This document shows, piece after piece, positions 1 to 5,074 of a DNA stretch of 5,413 nt; position 1 is the first letter of the stretch; each line of letters starts with the position of its first letter. The position numbers and the translations under genes were made by a program. Where the stretch lies: the NCBI GenBank assembly GCA_003452185.1, contig DMJJ01000298.1:1-5413 (forward strand), in the 5' to 3' direction. This DNA comes from Verrucomicrobiales bacterium. Its GTDB lineage: Bacteria; Verrucomicrobiota; Verrucomicrobiia; Limisphaerales; UBA11320. The notes beneath the pieces are model-generated. The model ran no database searches. It saw only the letters and a list, made by a program, of their open reading frames with translations, and was not told the origin of the DNA.

Positions 1-20
1 TCCATTTGAGCTATGGGAGC
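1..20 (-). tRNA. Partial tRNA gene, 5' end only (possibly tRNA-Arg), truncated by the window edge
   Basis: Read on the minus strand from position 20 to 1, the sequence is GCTCCCA, TA, GCTC, AAATGGA. This matches the tRNA 5' portion: a 7-nt acceptor strand, T8-A9, a GCTC D-stem strand, then A14, purine 15 and the invariant G18-G19 of the D loop. The rest (D-stem closure, anticodon, T arm, 3' acceptor) lies outside the window. An A after GG, as in D loops reading TGGATAGAGC, is common in bacterial tRNA-Arg, so Arg is a guess; no anticodon is visible. A weak promoter-like pair, TTGCCT (85-80) and GAATCT (62-57) with a 17-nt spacer, lies upstream on the same strand. Only 20 nt support this call. 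Confidence 0.55.
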
Positions 21-197
21 AAACACCTTCCGGGGGACACCGGCGGCGGCGCGGAGAGATTCCTGAATCACGAAGTCCAAGGCAAGGAGAACCCGTATTG
101 GGGAACTCGTGTCGTGGTCGGGTCCAATGGGGAGGGCCGTCGCCTCGAAAGCCCTCTTTGGGGTGCCCTCCGACGGCCTGACGGGGCCTGCCCGCTC

Positions 198-234
198 GGG
201 GGCGTGGCTGGGAACAGCGGGGGGGGAGTCGGGG
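198..234 (+). other. Putative G-quadruplex motif
   Basis: Four G runs lie on the plus strand: G5 (198-202), G3 (210-212), G8 (219-226) and G4 (231-234). The loops are 7, 6 and 4 nt, which fits the usual G3+ N1-7 pattern. The plus strand is the template strand for transcription coming from the minus-strand operon, so a folded structure could impede polymerase just past that operon. That role is inference only. Confidence 0.45.
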
Positions 235-246
235 CGAACTCGGCCT

Positions 247-271
247 GGGTCCGACTGAGTCCCGTCGGCCC
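247..271 (-). terminator. Possible hairpin downstream of the cheW operon, without a U tract
   Basis: The plus-strand arms are GGG-T-CCGAC (247-255) and GTCGG-CCC (264-271), joined by an 8-nt loop. They give 8 base pairs with one bulged T (an A on the minus-strand transcript). The hairpin begins about 39 nt beyond the stop codon of the 310-873 gene. No T run follows on either strand, so it is not a standard intrinsic terminator; it may only stabilise a 3' end. Confidence 0.3.
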
Positions 272-309
272 GTGGGCTGCGTGCCGGGGCCGTCGCCGGT
301 CGGGCAGGG

Positions 310-873
310 TCAGGCTGCCTTGCGGGCTGCGAGAACCTTTTGCGCCGCCTCCTGGCGCTGCTTCCACTCGACGCGCCGGGCGAGCGCGCGCTGGAAGTCT
401 CCCGGGAATGTCTCCACCGAGGCGGGAAGCCGGTCGTGTCCCGAGATCTTTTGAAGCAGGGTCGTGAACACCACCCCGACCGGGGCATCTGGAAGCCGGT
501 GGGTCACGTTGCCCGGGCTGTCATGCCAGGTTTCCAGATCCGGGCTGTTCGTCACGCTGATGCCGCTCAGCTCATCCAGCTGGCAGCAGAGCTCGAATGG
601 GGTCCCCTTGGGCCCCGGAGGATGCAGGATCGCGTAGAAGTGAGCCTGCGGGAAATAGTAGGCCGCAAACTCCGTGCGGGGGGCGATGGTGAGGTGGAAT
701 GTCCCGATTCGCTGAAACCCCAGGGCCTGAAGCGCGGCCTGAAGGGCGGGGGTCGTCGCCTGCGATTCCCAGGCGGCGGTGGGGCAGGGTTGCAACGCCA
801 AGGCGGCCTTGATCGAGGCTCCGGAGCCTCCCAGGGTCGCCTTGGCCCTCTCGATGATCCATCCAAGGCCCAT
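310..873 (-). CDS. Conserved-looking protein of unknown function, cheW partner gene
   Basis: I do not recognise a named family for this 187-residue protein. It is soluble in appearance, with no signal peptide or membrane segment. Residues 1-50 are Ala-rich and probably helical. The core (about 51-150) begins with the motif LGF-x-RIGTF and continues with alternating hydrophobic, strand-like stretches around AAYYFP and FYAIL, then a Cys pair (96-97) and SVTNSP (106-111). The C-terminal 30 residues are Arg/Lys/Ala/Gln-rich and helical. The core loosely resembles uncharacterised alpha/beta proteins that start with an LGF-x-x-xG-x-F strand, but this is from memory. The ATG at 873 is the first usable start after the upstream in-frame stop. 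No Shine-Dalgarno sequence precedes it (CCCCCTCTGCA), so it is likely translated by coupling to cheW, whose stop lies 18 nt upstream. Orientation and spacing indicate co-transcription with cheW; a chemosensory link is inference from position alone. Confidence 0.75.
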   Translation of the reverse strand: MGLGWIIERAKATLGGSGASIKAALALQPCPTAAWESQATTPALQAALQALGFQRIGTFHLTIAPRTEFAAYYFPQAHFYAILHPPGPKGTPFELCCQLDELSGISVTNSPDLETWHDSPGNVTHRLPDAPVGVVFTTLLQKISGHDRLPASVETFPGDFQRALARRVEWKQRQEAAQKVLAARKAA

Positions 874-891
874 TGCAGAGGGGGCGTTCGG

Positions 892-1407
892 TTACTTGGC
901 ACCCGGGGCGGAGAGCGCGGCGAGGGTTTCGGCCGCCACCACCTTGTCGATGTCGAGGAGCGTCTTGACCATCCCCTTCACCTTTGCCATCCCGAGGATG
1001 TAGTCGGTCTCGAGCTCCGTGCCGAAGTCGGGCGTCGGTTCGATGTCGGCCGGGGGGATGTTCGCCACCTCCTCCACGGAGTCGACGATCAGGCCCACGA
1101 GCGGCTGCGCCCCGCTGGCCAGTTTCACCTGGACCACAACGATGCAGGTCCGCTCGGTGTCCTGGACATTGGCGAGCTGGAACTTGACCCGCAGGTCGGC
1201 CACCGGGATCACCTTGCCCCGGAGGTTGATCACCCCCTTGACGTAGACGGGCATCTGGGGAACGGCGGTGATGTCCGGGACGCGGATGATCTCACGGACC
1301 TTCAGAACGGCGATCCCGTAGGACTCGCTCCCAAGGGTGAAGGTGAGATACTTGCCGGTCGCGGTGCGTTGCGTGGGGTTTGCCTGTTCTGCCACTTCGG
1401 TTGCCAT
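892..1407 (-). CDS. cheW: CheW-like chemotaxis coupling protein
   Basis: CheW is a small cytoplasmic adaptor that links the histidine kinase CheA to methyl-accepting chemoreceptors in signalling arrays. The 171 residues are close to the E. coli length of 167 and consist of a single CheW domain (about 18-158). Visible hallmarks are YLTFTLGSESYGI (20-32), LKVREI (35-40), VKGVINLRG (56-64) and PVADLR (68-73). Arg63 and Gly58 match the E. coli receptor/kinase interface residues Arg62 and Gly57. A later GLIVDSVEEV segment and an ILGMAKV-type segment are also typical. The N-terminal 17 residues are polar and probably disordered. No CheA, receptor, CheY or methylation gene is visible in this window, so it is either an orphan CheW or the edge of a larger cluster. 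It is the first gene of a two-gene minus-strand unit and is divergent from prc. Confidence 0.96.
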   Translation of the reverse strand: MATEVAEQANPTQRTATGKYLTFTLGSESYGIAVLKVREIIRVPDITAVPQMPVYVKGVINLRGKVIPVADLRVKFQLANVQDTERTCIVVVQVKLASGAQPLVGLIVDSVEEVANIPPADIEPTPDFGTELETDYILGMAKVKGMVKTLLDIDKVVAAETLAALSAPGAK

Positions 1408-1416
1408 ATCAATCTG

Positions 1417-1420
1417 CCTT
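1417..1420 (-). promoter_or_regulatory. Ribosome binding site of cheW
   Basis: On the minus strand, AAGG sits within AAAAAGGCAG and ends 9 nt before the ATG at 1407. It is the clearest Shine-Dalgarno-like element in the window and supports the chosen cheW start. Confidence 0.65.
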
Positions 1421-1512
1421 TTTGGGCCGTGCGATCCTCCTCACCTCGGGGGCTGGTTCCTCTGGGGGGTTACACACCCGACCGGATCAGCCCGGCGGAG
1501 GGATCCAGTGCC

Positions 1513-1553
1513 GGCCAAGGGGTTGATCGGCGTCCGACGCATTCCCTTGAGCC
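1513..1553. repeat. Bulged 9-bp inverted repeat with inner hairpin
   Basis: The left arm GGC-CAAGGG (1513-1521) pairs with CCCTTG (1544-1549), a bulged A (1550) and GCC (1551-1553). A G·T wobble can extend the stem inward by one pair. Inside, TCGG (1527-1530) and CCGA (1534-1537) form a smaller hairpin with loop CGT. Its right end is about 105 nt from the cheW start, where it could lie in the cheW leader, and its left end is about 245 nt from the prc start. It could be an RNA leader element, a protein-binding site or chance pairing in GC-rich DNA. Confidence 0.4.
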
Positions 1554-1672
1554 TTGTTTCCTCCGGCGGCCCCGGTGCTGCAACCCCGGGTTCAAGCCTC
1601 CCCGGGAATCCACCGATGGGATCAGTGACTCCCGGACGCCGGGTGGGTGAGATTCCCCCTGGAGGCGATCCC

Positions 1673-1691
1673 GGGCAGGGGCGGGCCGGGG
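1673..1691 (+). other. Compact G-quadruplex motif upstream of prc
   Basis: The runs are GGG (1673-1675), GGGG (1678-1681), GGG (1683-1685) and GGGG (1688-1691), with loops of 2, 1 and 2 nt. Short loops of this kind are the most favourable class for quadruplex folding. The motif lies on the non-template strand of prc and ends directly against the candidate -35 element, so an effect on prc initiation is conceivable. Confidence 0.5.
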
Positions 1692-1721
1692 ATGAAACAA
1701 ACGATGAATTTTCGCTATCCT
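1692..1721 (+). promoter_or_regulatory. Candidate sigma-70-type promoter of prc
   Basis: ATGAAA (1692-1697, 4 of 6 matches to TTGACA) and TATCCT (1716-1721, 4 of 6 matches to TATAAT) are separated by 18 nt, in the most A/T-rich patch of the intergenic region. Transcription would begin near 1728, leaving a leader of about 30 nt before the ATG at 1758. This fits the choice of 1758 over the earlier ATG codons at 1692 and 1704. The matches are modest and the call is inferential. Confidence 0.35.
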
Positions 1722-1757
1722 GGCCGGTCCAATGCCAGCAGAGTAGCCACCGCGACT

Positions 1758-4205
1758 ATGACACTTCGAATTTGCCTCCTCCTCCTCGCCGCCCTTCTTT
1801 CCGTGGCCCGTGCCGAGGTGGCACCTGACAAGGGGGCGTCCGACAAGAACCAGGTGGCTCTCGTCCCGGTCCGCGCCGCCAACGAGCACCCGCTCAGCCC
1901 GGGCGACCGCGACGGCGACATCGCCCGCACCACGGGGCTTCTCCTCCAGCAGCAGCATTACAGCCAGAAGGGGTTCAACGACGAGGTCTCGAGCAAGTTC
2001 CTCGACCGCTACCTCGACACCCTCGACCCGATGCACCTCTACTTCCTGAAGAGCGACATCGAGAGCTTCGAGATGTTCCGGACCACCCTCGACAACCTCA
2101 CCCTCCGCAGGGCGGATGCCACGCCGGCCTTTGCGATCTTCAACCGGTTCATCGACCGCGTGGAGCAGCAATACGGCTATGTCACCGAGCTCTTCAAGAG
2201 CGAGCCGTTCGATTTCACCGCCGACGAGCGCTACACCCCGAACCGCAAGGATCTCCCGCGGCCCAAGGACCTCACCGAGGCCCGTGAGTTCTGGAAGGCC
2301 CGGCTGCGGTTCGAGTATCTCCAGGAGAAGCTCAACCTCCAGCGCCCCGAGGACGTCGGCAACATCGTTCGCGAAAAGATCGAGCAGAAGAAGACCTCCG
2401 AGCTCGCCGCGGCCCTCAAGGAAAAGCTCGGCAAGGAGAAGATCGCCGAGGTGGTGAAGAAGGTCGAGGCCCGGTCCCCCGGAGCCCCCGCCTCCGAGGT
2501 CGTCGGGCAGGTCATCGCCCAGCTCCGCAAGGAGCACCGGGAGGAAATCGTCAAGTTGATCAGCCGCCGCTACAGCCGGATCGTCCGCACCTTTCGGGAG
2601 TTCGACAAGGAGGATGTCCTCCAGATCTATCTCACCGCCCTGGCCCACGTCTACGACCCGCACAGCGACTACTTCGGCCCCGCGGAGCTGGATAACTTCT
2701 CGATCGGGATGAATCTCTCCCTCTTCGGCATCGGAGCCGTCCTCCGGTCCGAGGATGGCTTCTGCAAGATCCAGGAGCTCATGGCCGCCGGGCCCGCCGC
2801 CCGCAGCGGCAAACTCAAGCCCAGCGACAAGATCGTCGCGGTCGCCCAGGCCGATGGCGAGTTCGTCGACGTCGTCGACATGAAGCTCCGCAAGGTGGTC
2901 GACCTGATCCGCGGCCCCAAGGGAACGCGCGTCCGCCTCATGGTGAACCCGGCCGACGCCGCCGACCCGAGCATCCGGAAGGAGATCGAGCTGGTGCGGG
3001 ATGAGATCAAGCTTGAGGACCAGGAGGCCAAGGCCCGCCTGATCGAGGTCCCTGATGCCCAGGGGCACATCCAGAAGGTGGGGCTCATCGACCTTCCCTC
3101 CTTCTACGCCTCGTTTGCCGTCGGCTCCCAGCATCATGACGAGGGGGAGGGGAAGAGCACCACGGCCGATGTGGCCCGCCTGCTGAAGCGCCTCGTCCGG
3201 GAGAACGTCGTGGGGGTGATCCTGGACCTGCGGCGCAACGGGGGGGGCTCGCTCGAGGAGGCCATCAACCTCACCGGGCTCTTCATCAAGAAGGGGCCGG
3301 TGGTGCAGATCCGAAACGCGGATGACTCGGTCGATGTCGATGAGGACACCGATCCCAAGATCCAGTATGATGGCCCGATGATGGTTCTCACGAGCCGGGC
3401 GAGCGCCTCGGCCTCGGAGATTCTCGCCGGGGCCCTCCAGGACTACGGGCGCGCGATCATCGTGGGGGACATCTCCACCCATGGGAAGGGAACCGTGCAA
3501 CAGGTGCTGCAGTTGGGCCGCCTCCTTCGCAGCACCAACAACCTCGGGGCCGTGAAGCTCACCATCCGCAAGTTCTACCGTGCCAGCGGCGATTCCACCC
3601 AGCTCAAGGGGGTGGTGCCCGACATCGTTCTTCCCTCGGTGAACAACGTCCTGGATGTTGGCGAGTCCCAGCTCGACAACGCCCTGCCGTGGGACACGAT
3701 CAAGCCCGCCAATTACGACAAGGTGAACCTCGTTGCCCCGGTGCTCTCCGAGGTCAAGGGCAAGTCCGACAAGCGGGTCTCGGCGGACAAGGACTTCACC
3801 TACATTCGCTCCGAGATGGATCGTTACACCCGGCTCAAGGCCGACAAGAGCATCTCCATGAACGAGGAGAAGCGGCGAAAGGAGAAGGCCGAGGACAAGG
3901 CGCGCCTGGACGCCCGCAAGAAGGAGCTTCAGGCCCGTGGCGAGCCCCCCGGCAAGGTGTATGAGTTCAAGCTCAAGGAGATCGAGAGCCCCGACCTGCC
4001 TCCCCCCCTCCAGAAAACGAACAAGGTTGCCTCCCTGGGCAAGGAAGCCAAGGCGCACGAGGCCAAGGCCTCCTCGGACGACCCGGATGACGACGTGATC
4101 GAGGACTCGGTGCCCGACATCGATGTCACGCTGGAGGAGGCCAAGCGGATCCTCCTTGATTTCGCAGCGGCCTCGAAAGGGAAGCGCGTCGCCCGGGAGC
4201 AGTAA
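1758..4205 (+). CDS. prc: Tail-specific (C-terminal processing) protease Prc/Tsp, family S41
   Basis: This exported serine protease recognises unstructured C-terminal tails; E. coli Prc trims or degrades envelope proteins in the periplasm. From the ATG at 1758 the product is 815 residues, against roughly 680 in E. coli. Residues 1-19 form a signal peptide ending in ARA, with likely cleavage before Glu20. The N-terminal Tsp domain (about 57-315) includes FNDEVSSKFLDRYLDTLDP. A PDZ domain follows (about 320-400, GPAARSG and RGPKGT). The S41 core (about 440-615) contains LRRNGGG (491-497) and the catalytic stretch with Ser551 (middle Ser of SASAS), Asp562 in QDYGRA and Lys577 in HGKGTVQ, equivalent to mature E. 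coli Ser430, Asp441 and Lys455. The C-terminal DUF3340-like region (about 620-750) contains DNALPW and a charged helix, and the tail is acidic. A Lys/Glu-rich insert occupies about 197-264. In-frame ATGs at 1647, 1692 and 1704 would put an unusually long segment before the signal peptide. No strong Shine-Dalgarno sequence is seen. Confidence 0.95.
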   Translation: MTLRICLLLLAALLSVARAEVAPDKGASDKNQVALVPVRAANEHPLSPGDRDGDIARTTGLLLQQQHYSQKGFNDEVSSKFLDRYLDTLDPMHLYFLKSDIESFEMFRTTLDNLTLRRADATPAFAIFNRFIDRVEQQYGYVTELFKSEPFDFTADERYTPNRKDLPRPKDLTEAREFWKARLRFEYLQEKLNLQRPEDVGNIVREKIEQKKTSELAAALKEKLGKEKIAEVVKKVEARSPGAPASEVVGQVIAQLRKEHREEIVKLISRRYSRIVRTFREFDKEDVLQIYLTALAHVYDPHSDYFGPAELDNFSIGMNLSLFGIGAVLRSEDGFCKIQELMAAGPAARSGKLKPSDKIVAVAQADGEFVDVVDMKLRKVVDLIRGPKGTRVRLMVNPADAADPSIRKEIELVRDEIKLEDQEAKARLIEVPDAQGHIQKVGLIDLPSFYASFAVGSQHHDEGEGKSTTADVARLLKRLVRENVVGVILDLRRNGGGSLEEAINLTGLFIKKGPVVQIRNADDSVDVDEDTDPKIQYDGPMMVLTSRASASASEILAGALQDYGRAIIVGDISTHGKGTVQQVLQLGRLLRSTNNLGAVKLTIRKFYRASGDSTQLKGVVPDIVLPSVNNVLDVGESQLDNALPWDTIKPANYDKVNLVAPVLSEVKGKSDKRVSADKDFTYIRSEMDRYTRLKADKSISMNEEKRRKEKAEDKARLDARKKELQARGEPPGKVYEFKLKEIESPDLPPPLQKTNKVASLGKEAKAHEAKASSDDPDDDVIEDSVPDIDVTLEEAKRILLDFAAASKGKRVAREQ

Positions 4206-4216
4206 CCCGGGCCCCG

Positions 4217-4240
4217 GCCGCCGCGAGGGGCTCGCGGGGC
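4217..4240 (+). terminator. GC-rich hairpin just after prc
   Basis: CCGCGAG (4221-4227) and CTCGCGG (4231-4237) form a perfect 7-bp stem with loop GGG. With a bulged G4220 the stem extends by GCC/GGC on the outside. It starts 11 nt after the prc stop codon. Only a TTT follows, several bases later, so it may be a weak terminator or an attenuating or stabilising structure between prc and the transporter gene. Confidence 0.45.
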
Positions 4241-4257
4241 GATGAGTTTCCATTCCA

Positions 4258-4272
4258 GGCGCGTGCCGCGCC
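4258..4272 (+). promoter_or_regulatory. Hairpin immediately upstream of the TSUP gene
   Basis: GGCGCG (4258-4263) and CGCGCC (4267-4272) form a perfect 6-bp stem with loop TGC. With A4257 bulged, CC/GG extends it by two pairs. It ends 16 nt before the start codon at 4289. A role in limiting ribosome access or ending prc read-through is possible but unproven. Confidence 0.35.
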
Positions 4273-4288
4273 GGATTCCCCAATTGCC

Positions 4289-5068
4289 ATGGCGCCCCTA
4301 GAACTTCTCGCCCTGGCCGCCTCCGCGGCGGCCGCCGGGCTGGTGAACGCCATCGCCGGGGGGGGGACTCTCCTGACGTTCCCGGCGTTGCTCCTGACCG
4401 GGATCTCCCCCATCGCCGCGAACGCCACCAGCACGGTCGCCCTGCTCTTTGGGATCGTGGGCAGCCTTTTCGGCTACCGTCGGCAGATCGCGGCGGTGCG
4501 TCCCTGGCTTTCTCGGTTCGTCCCGGTGAGCCTGGCTGGCGGGCTCCTGGGCGGGGTGCTGCTGACGATGGGGGGCGAGAAGCTCTTCTCCTGGCTCGTC
4601 CCTTTCCTGATCCTCTTCGCCACCCTCCTTTTCATGGCGCAGGGGGTGTTCCGAAGCTTCGCCGGCCTTGCCCCTGCGGAGGGAGGCGGATCCCCCCATC
4701 CGAGGGCCCGGGCCCTGGCCGCCGCCGTCGGCTTCCAGTTTCTGGTCGCGGTGTACGGGGGGTACTTCGGCGCCGGCGCGGGCATTCTCATGCTCGCCTC
4801 CCTTGGGTTTCTGGGCCTCGGCAACATTCATGAAATGAATGGCCTGAAGACGGTCCTCGGGGCGGTCATCAACCTGACGGCGGCGATCTACTTCATCGCC
4901 TCGGGGCTGATCGACTGGCCGAAGGCGGGGGTGATGACCATCGGTGCCGTGGCCGGGTACTACCTCGGGTCCCACTGGTCCCAGCGGATTCCTCAGGCGT
5001 TTGTCCGACGGGGGATCATCGGAGTGGGGTTTGCCATCACCGTGGTCCTGTTCTGGCGTCGCGCCTAG
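4289..5068 (+). CDS. TSUP (TauE/SafE) family membrane transporter
   Basis: This is an inner-membrane permease of the TSUP family, whose members move sulfite, organosulfonates, sulfoacetate and related small anions, usually outward. The actual substrate cannot be read from the sequence. The 259 residues match the usual family length of about 250-260. About eight hydrophobic segments are visible. The family's internal duplication shows as two related motifs: AGGGTLLTFPALLLTGISP (23-41) followed by ANATST (44-49), and GGYFGAGAGILMLASLGF (157-174) followed by HEMNGLK (181-187). A Gly/Pro/Arg-containing hydrophilic loop (about 126-141) separates the two halves. The gene begins 83 nt after prc in the same direction, but hairpins lie between, so co-transcription is uncertain. 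No Shine-Dalgarno sequence is evident before the ATG (ATTCCCCAATTGCC). No sulfur-metabolism gene is nearby to hint at substrate. Confidence 0.93.
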   Translation: MAPLELLALAASAAAAGLVNAIAGGGTLLTFPALLLTGISPIAANATSTVALLFGIVGSLFGYRRQIAAVRPWLSRFVPVSLAGGLLGGVLLTMGGEKLFSWLVPFLILFATLLFMAQGVFRSFAGLAPAEGGGSPHPRARALAAAVGFQFLVAVYGGYFGAGAGILMLASLGFLGLGNIHEMNGLKTVLGAVINLTAAIYFIASGLIDWPKAGVMTIGAVAGYYLGSHWSQRIPQAFVRRGIIGVGFAITVVLFWRRA

Positions 5069-5074
5069 CCGCCC

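Larger units (their letters stand above)
21..309. other. Noncoding gap between the tRNA fragment and the minus-strand operon
   Basis: No open frame here looks like protein. The frames crossing it are Pro/Arg/Gly-rich shadows that overlap the 310-873 gene in other registers. The stretch holds a four-run G-tract motif (198-234), a small hairpin (247-271) and a weak promoter-like pair pointing at the tRNA fragment. It would form the 3' flank of the minus-strand cheW unit and the 5' flank of the tRNA. Confidence 0.5.
1408..1757. other. Divergent intergenic region between cheW and prc
   Basis: These 350 nt contain no convincing protein gene; the frames running through are antisense extensions of neighbours. 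The region must carry the promoters of both cheW and prc. The only T/A-richer patches are next to cheW (1405-1423) and around 1692-1720 near prc. Between them lie GC-rich inverted repeats: 1513-1553, CCCGG/CCGGG at 1631-1643, GGATC/GATCC at 1484-1506 and GGGATC/GATCCC at 1618-1672. A compact G-tract motif lies at 1673-1691. I recognise no known riboswitch or small RNA, and no clear cheW promoter. Confidence 0.6.

Noticed and set aside
6..467. A 153-codon plus-strand frame at the left edge
   Set aside because: It is Gly/Arg-rich with no domain character, overlaps the real gene on the minus strand and crosses the tRNA-like sequence.
1581..1612. A T-arm-like GGGTTCAAGCC, suggesting a second tRNA
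   Set aside because: The flanking strands do not form a proper T stem, and no anticodon arm or matching acceptor is present. It is more simply two CCCCGGG copies around a short spacer.
340..1650. A 436-codon open frame on the plus strand, antisense to cheW and the 310-873 gene
   Set aside because: It is in exact antisense register with both genes, which share the same frame, so it is the same codon-bias artefact. The cheW assignment on the opposite strand is secure.
1408..1757. A known riboswitch or housekeeping RNA in the divergent region
   Set aside because: I looked for cobalamin-, SAM-, SRP- and tmRNA-like consensus segments by eye and found none that held beyond a few bases.
1470..4283. 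A 937-codon open frame on the minus strand, antisense to the whole of prc
   Set aside because: It is codon-register aligned with prc and is open because prc uses no TTA, CTA or TCA codons. Its Leu/Asp/Gly/Val-rich composition is that expected of a reverse-complement shadow.
4298..4975. A 225-codon minus-strand frame opposite the transporter gene
   Set aside because: Its product is a Gly/Glu/Arg-rich low-complexity sequence, while the plus strand encodes a textbook TSUP protein with duplicated motifs.
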